Positions 60,170-64,000 of a DNA stretch of 64,000 nucleotides are shown here, piece after piece (position 1 is the first letter of the stretch; each line of letters starts with the position of its first letter). The stretch comes from Bifidobacterium reuteri DSM 23975 (GTDB lineage Bacteria > Actinomycetota > Actinomycetes > Actinomycetales > Bifidobacteriaceae): the NCBI RefSeq assembly GCF_000741695.1, contig NZ_JGZK01000001.1, positions 1-64,000 on the forward strand. The letters are read 5' to 3'. The notes under the pieces are model-generated. The model was given only the letters and a program-made list of their open reading frames with translations. It was not told the origin of the DNA and searched no databases. The position numbers and the translations under genes were made by a program.

Positions 60170-62020
60170 TCACTGACCCTGCCAGGGCTTCTGCCCGGCG
60201 TTGTCAGAGGCGTTGTCGGTGCCGGCGTTGGTATTGCTGGGCGATGCCTCACTCGGCGCCGCCGCCGGCTGCTGCCAAGCGGGGGCTGCGGCATTGGCAT
60301 CGCTGCCGTACGCGGGTGCTGTCGGTGCTGTCGGTGCTGTCGGAGTCGCCGAAGCTACCGGAGTGGTTGGGGTCGCGGGAGTCGCGGCCGCGCCCGGTTC
60401 GCCATAGACGGGTGTCTGCGCCGCCGGGGCGCCGTATTCCGGATATGCGGACGTCTGCGGAGTTCCGTAGGAAGCGTCCGTGGTCGGCGCTGCGGGAGCG
60501 TATCCGGTGGGCGCGTAACCATTGGGGTCGCTGGACGCGTAACCATTGGGCGCGTAACCGTTGGGATCAGTGGGCGCGTAGCCATTGGGTGTTGCCGCGG
60601 CAGGATTCTTGTCGAAGCGCGCGCCTTCCGGCTTGCTGGCCTGCGCCATGAATACGATGTACACGATGCCGGGGGCGGCGAGCAGCAATACGCCGACCAC
60701 TATCAGGCCAATGCTGCCGGCTGCGATAGCGCCGTAGCCCTCACTGTAGGTGCCGCCATACTGCATGCCGCCGAGACCGCCGAAGAATGCACCGGCACCG
60801 CCGGCGATAATCAGGACGATGCCGCCTACGAACGCGCCGTAGAATCCGGCGAGCCACCAGCCGGATCTGTTGGTGTCGTGCAGGCGTCGGACTGCCAGTG
60901 CGAGATTCGGCACCAGTGTGCCGATGCTCCAGATGCTTTCGAGGAACTCGAGCTTGCCGTCGGTGACATCAGTCAGCGTGCCCAGTACGAAGTTGATGCC
61001 AAGGAACGCCAGCATGAACCACCAGAATTCGCTGCGGGATGCCCGCCCGGTGAATACGGCGTACTTCTTCCAGTAGCGCAGGAACGCCTCCGGGAAGGGG
61101 CAGCCATAGTAGGGCTGGTCCAGCGGCACTGTGGCGGCTTGCGCAGACGCGGGATAGACCGAGGGTTGCTGCGGGGCGGTATACGGGTTGCCGTTGTACT
61201 GGTTGTTGCCATACTGGTTGGCGTACGGATTCGCGTTGTACAGGTCGGCAGCGTTGGTGGAGTTGGCGGTGCCGGTGTCATACGGGTTCGCGCCGTATGG
61301 GTTGCCGGACTGCTGGTCATACTGGGGCTGGGGCTGCTGGGGCTGGCCGTATTGCGGGGTGCCGTACTGGGGCTGTGACTGAGGCTGGTCGGCTTGCCCG
61401 TATGCGGCGGCTTGGTTGGCGGCCGGCTGGGGCTCCGTTTGACCGTACTGCCCATACTGGCCGTATTGCGGAGCGGCATACTGTGATGAATCGGTCTGCC
61501 CGTACTGCGACTGGGTGCTGAAGGCCGGCTGCTGCTGGGGGTCGAACGGGTTCGCGGCGTTCTGTGGCGCGGCTTGGCCGTATGCCGGCTGCTGGGGCTG
61601 CTCGGTCTGCCCGTACTGCGGTGCTCCGTACTGCGGCTGGCTGGTCTGCGGGGTCGCCTGACCGTAACCGTATTGCGGGGTTCCGTATTGCGGTTGCGTG
61701 GACTGCTCGTACTGGTTGGCGGCGTTCTGCGGCTGTGTGTACTGGCCGTACTGCGGCGCCTCATATTGCGGCTGAGCGGTCTGGCCATAAGCCGGCTGTT
61801 GGGGTTGTTGGGGCTGTTGCGGCTCGAACGGAGTAGCCGCGTTCTGTGGCTGGGCGGGTTGCTCGGCCTGACCGGCGGGAGCGAGCGGAGTGGCATAATC
61901 GTTATGCCCATACTGCGGCATTGCGGCATTGTCGTTGGGTGTGCGGTGTGCTTGCGAATCTGTGCTTGCGTTGCCGGGCGTTGGCGCTTGCGGCAGCGGC
62001 ACATTGCTGGGATCGGTCAT
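60170..62020 (-). CDS. DUF805 membrane protein with long Gln/Tyr/Pro-rich arms
   Basis: 616 residues. Residues 1-300 are repeats of PQYG-x-PQYGQ and QPQQPAYGQ (Gln, Tyr, Pro, Ala, Asn), the core 300-460 is a DUF805 domain (FLRYWKKYAVFTGRASRSEFWWFMLAFLGINF, then NLALAVRRLHDTNRSGWW) with four to five helices, and the C-terminal 150 residues are again repeats (NGYAPTDPNGYAPNGY) and Ala/Pro/Thr-rich. DUF805 proteins are small membrane proteins of unknown function; intrinsically disordered arms of this size are unusual. Start 62020 has AAAGGGGAATCA. The 594-bp gap to the next gene shows no credible ORF. Confidence 0.88.
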   Translation of the reverse strand: MTDPSNVPLPQAPTPGNASTDSQAHRTPNDNAAMPQYGHNDYATPLAPAGQAEQPAQPQNAATPFEPQQPQQPQQPAYGQTAQPQYEAPQYGQYTQPQNAANQYEQSTQPQYGTPQYGYGQATPQTSQPQYGAPQYGQTEQPQQPAYGQAAPQNAANPFDPQQQPAFSTQSQYGQTDSSQYAAPQYGQYGQYGQTEPQPAANQAAAYGQADQPQSQPQYGTPQYGQPQQPQPQYDQQSGNPYGANPYDTGTANSTNAADLYNANPYANQYGNNQYNGNPYTAPQQPSVYPASAQAATVPLDQPYYGCPFPEAFLRYWKKYAVFTGRASRSEFWWFMLAFLGINFVLGTLTDVTDGKLEFLESIWSIGTLVPNLALAVRRLHDTNRSGWWLAGFYGAFVGGIVLIIAGGAGAFFGGLGGMQYGGTYSEGYGAIAAGSIGLIVVGVLLLAAPGIVYIVFMAQASKPEGARFDKNPAAATPNGYAPTDPNGYAPNGYASSDPNGYAPTGYAPAAPTTDASYGTPQTSAYPEYGAPAAQTPVYGEPGAAATPATPTTPVASATPTAPTAPTAPAYGSDANAAAPAWQQPAAAPSEASPSNTNAGTDNASDNAGQKPWQGQ

Positions 62021-62614
62021 TGATTCCCCTTTCATCAAGGACTGTATTCGTCCATCTCTATTCTTCCAGCTTTTCATGGAAAACCAAGCAATGTAGGGGA
62101 ATGTTGTCTGAATATTGGTCTGAATACTGTTCTGATGCGTTCTTTCATGAGTGCTGGATGCTGTAGATGCTGTGGTCCTGGTTTCCGTTGCTTCGGGCGG
62201 GAGGTTCGTCGCAAGCCCTTTTCCTCAGGCCCACGGCCGACGGCAGAGAACAGATGCGCACTTATCGAGCCCGCTACATATGGGCTGGGCGCGCCACCTG
62301 TTGGGGTGGCGACGCTGGAGCGGTCGCTGGGTGGGCTATCGGCCTGTTTGGGCTTCGTTTTCGCGATTGCGTTGAGGCGGGGCGTACGTGGAGATGTATT
62401 CCGAGATTTTCGTTGTGGTTCGTATTGCTTGCATTCCCACGGCCCCGCTGAGGGAGGCGCACGCGGGGTGCATTGTTATCAAATTGATATGTATGCTTGT
62501 TGAGCGATTTTGTTCATTTGTGTTACGGTGATTGCAGTTATTCAATATGCGCGCGGCTGCGGTGACGGAGCCGGGAAGCAATTGACGCTTCTGACGCATG
62601 GCAGTAAGGGGAAC

Positions 62615-62725
62615 ATGATGAACAACGACTACAAGAATGCGAACGGTGCCGTCGCTGATTTCCACGAAACGCGCGAAGATGAATCCCAGGATTGGGCTGC
62701 GCTGTTCAACGGCCTCGCCTGCTGA
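62615..62725 (+). CDS. 36-residue peptide gene
   Basis: ATG at 62615 (a second ATG directly follows) with GTAAGGGGAAC as ribosome site; encodes an acidic peptide (MMNNDYKNANGAVADF...; ends DWAALFNGLAC) with a single C-terminal Cys. Upstream, TTGAGC (62499) about 19 bp before TACGGT is a possible promoter. The stop codon is immediately followed by a 10-unit tandem array leading to gltX. Length and a well-formed ribosome site favour a real small gene; it could be a leader peptide or a secreted/modified peptide, but no maturation enzyme is adjacent. Confidence 0.5.
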   Translation: MMNNDYKNANGAVADFHETREDESQDWAALFNGLAC

Positions 62726-62732
62726 GCGACAT

Positions 62733-63276
62733 ATCTCAGCGGGGCGGTTTGTTGGCTGGGCCGATGTTTTGCTCCGTTGAATGGCGGTGGCAGGGGTGTT
62801 TCCTCGGTCTGGCCGAGGTTTTGCTTCGTTGGGGAACTGTCAGTGGGGCGGTTCGGCGGCTGACCAGTGGTTTTGCCTCGCTGACGGGCGGTGAGCGGGG
62901 TATTCCGTCGGTCTGTTCGAGGTTTTGCCTCGCTGGGGAGCTGTCAGTGGGGCGGTTTGTTGGCTTGATCGAGATTCTGCCCCGTTGAGTGGCTGTGACC
63001 GGGGTATTTTGTTGGCTTGGTCGAGGTTTTGCTTCGTTGAGTGGCGGTGGCCGGGGTGTTCCTTCGGCTGGGTCGAGATTCTGCCCCGTTGGGGAGCTCT
63101 CAGCGGGGTGTTTCCTCGGTCTGGCTGAGGTTTTGCTCCGTTGAATGGCGGTGACCGGGGTATTCCGTCGGCTTGGTTGTGGTTTTGCCTCGCTGGGGAG
63201 CTGTCAGTGGGGCGGTTCGGCGGCTGGCCAGTGGTTTTGCCTCGCTGACAGCCGGCTCAGCGAGATTCTGCCCAAG
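62733..63276 (+). repeat. 52-bp tandem array (about 10 units) upstream of gltX
   Basis: Units begin at 62763, 62815, 62866, 62919, 62971, 63023, 63075, 63127, 63179 and 63230; the period is 51-53, mostly exactly 52. Each is a mosaic of two or three alternative modules: GAGGTTTTGCYTCG or GAGATTCTGCCCCG; then GGCGGTGACCGGGG or GGAGCTGTCAGTGGGG; then TATTCCGTCGG or CGGTTTGTTGGC. It ends 22 bp before the gltX start. No frame is open throughout. Confidence 0.85.
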
Positions 63277-63298
63277 GGCAGTCCTAAAGTAGTGGACT

Positions 63299-64000
63299 AT
63301 GACTGATGCTGAAAACACCAAACCCGAACTCCCCGCGAACGTCCGTGTTCGCTTCTGCCCGTCGCCCACCGGAACCCCGCACGTCGGCATGGTGCGCACC
63401 GCCCTGTTCAACTGGGCCGAGGCCCGTGCCACAGGCGGCAAGCTGATCTTCCGTATCGAGGATACCGACGCCGCACGCGACTCCGAGGAAAGCTATAACC
63501 AGATCCTCGAAGCCCTGCGTTGGTTGGGCATCGACTGGGACGAGGGCATCGACGTGGGCGGCCCCCACGGCCCGTACCGCCAGTCCGAGCGCACCGACAT
63601 CTACAAGGACGTCGCCGCCAAGCTGCTCGAGGCCGGCTATGCCTACGAGTCCTTCTCCACCCCGGAGGAAATCAAGGAGCGCAACATCGCCGCCGGCCGC
63701 CCGGCCGAGTTCGGCTACGACGGCTACGACCGCGACCTCACCGAGGAGCAGAAGGCCGCCTTCCGCGCCGAGGGCCGCAAGCCCGCGCTGCGTATCCGCA
63801 TGCCCGACGAGGACATCGCCTTCGACGACCTCATCCGTGGCCGCATCGAATTCAAGGCCGGTTCCGTGCCGGACTACGTGATCGTGCGCCCGAACGGTGA
63901 CGCCCTGTACACGCTCACCAACCCGGTGGACGACGCGATGATGGACATCAACGTGGTGCTGCGCGGCGAGGACCTGCTCAGCTCCACCCCGCGCCAGATC
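63299..64000 (+). CDS. gltX: Glutamyl-tRNA synthetase (5' part, cut by window end)
   Basis: 234 residues visible. Class I synthetase: [22 protein letters not shown] carries the HIGH-type signature (HVG), followed by [28 protein letters not shown] and [13 protein letters not shown]. Charges tRNA-Glu with glutamate. Start ATG 63299; the usual ribosome site is weak (CCTAAAGTAGTGG). The gene lies directly behind a 52-bp tandem array. KMSKS and the anticodon-binding part are beyond the window. Confidence 0.95.
   Translation, partial: MTDAENTKPELPANVRVRFCPSPTGTPHVGMVRTALFNWAEARATGGKLIFRIEDTDAARDSEESYNQILEALRWLGIDWDEGIDVGGPHGPYRQSERTDIYKDVAAKLLEAGYAYESFSTPEEIKERNIAAGRPAEFGYDGYDRDLTEEQKAAFRAEGRKPALRIRMPDEDIAFDDLIRGRIEFKAGSVPDYVIVRPNGDALYTLTNPVDDAMMDINVVLRGEDLLSSTPRQI

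Noticed and set aside
62135-62503. 122-codon ORF between DUF805 gene and the small peptide gene
   Set aside because: No ribosome site, Cys/Arg-rich composition typical of random GC-rich sequence, no recognisable motif.
62733-63276. CRISPR array
   Set aside because: Units of 52 bp are contiguous and diverged with no constant repeat and unique spacer alternation, and there are no cas genes.
63179-63298. T-box or other known riboswitch before gltX
   Set aside because: No T-box core or antiterminator could be recognised; the sequence is only the tandem array and a short leader.

Overview
The window is chromosomal DNA from a high-GC Gram-positive bacterium, almost certainly a Bifidobacterium. 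Evidence includes two adjacent ilvC genes, a maltodextrin/starch cluster ending in a very large cell-wall-anchored amylopullulanase, a dnaK-grpE-dnaJ-hspR operon, Tad secretion genes and a kinase very similar to bifidobacterial NahK (N-acetylhexosamine 1-kinase). The order apuB - dnaK operon - tad resembles Bifidobacterium breve, but B. longum-group relatives cannot be excluded from sequence reading alone. No rRNA, tRNA, CRISPR array, insertion sequence or prophage was seen.

Layout. 0.5-3.5 kb: paralogous ilvC genes, each with its own terminator. 3.7-5.6 kb: a two-gene operon on the minus strand resembling AbiE-type (type IV) toxin-antitoxin systems. 5.8-27.6 kb: alpha-glucan utilisation, with alpha-glucosidase, LacI regulator, 4-alpha-glucanotransferase and a second GH13 enzyme on the minus strand, then malE-malF-malG, an intracellular pullulanase, a HAD phosphatase and a TraX-like membrane protein on the plus strand, a second LacI regulator, and apuB. 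ApuB cuts starch/glycogen outside the cell, MalEFG imports oligomers (no ATPase gene here), and the cytoplasmic enzymes finish the job; LacI-type operator motifs of two classes lie in the promoters. 27.8-32.3 kb: chaperone operon with two HspR (HAIR-like) sites. 32.5-40.8 kb: HAD, DedA, tadZ/A/B/C without pilin genes, and an LPXTG surface protein behind a G10 tract. 41-52.4 kb: PEBP, C69 dipeptidase, formate-THF ligase, tautomerase, GtrA, MFS, phosphoglycerate-mutase-like protein, a hypothetical protein and a DUF4143-type ATPase. 52.3-57.5 kb: AraC regulator divergent from nahK-galT-mutarotase. 57.9-64 kb: putative acyltransferase, a DUF805 protein, a 36-codon gene leading into a 52-bp tandem array, and the start of gltX.

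The striking feature is dense non-coding repeat content. (1) A two-hairpin palindromic element is scattered between genes and also lies in frame inside three proteins (a GH13 enzyme, GalT and, three times, GrpE). (2) A long form of this element carries about 110 extra bases in the first hairpin; three copies share a nested stem-loop whose stems change in a compensatory way, suggesting a structured RNA or DNA. (3) Eight intergenic loci hold arrays of a 10-20 bp motif in alternating orientation; the motif is different at most loci, but the architecture, and in four loci a central core, is shared. (4) Ten copies of a 52-bp unit lie directly upstream of gltX. These four sets are the best candidates for undescribed biology.
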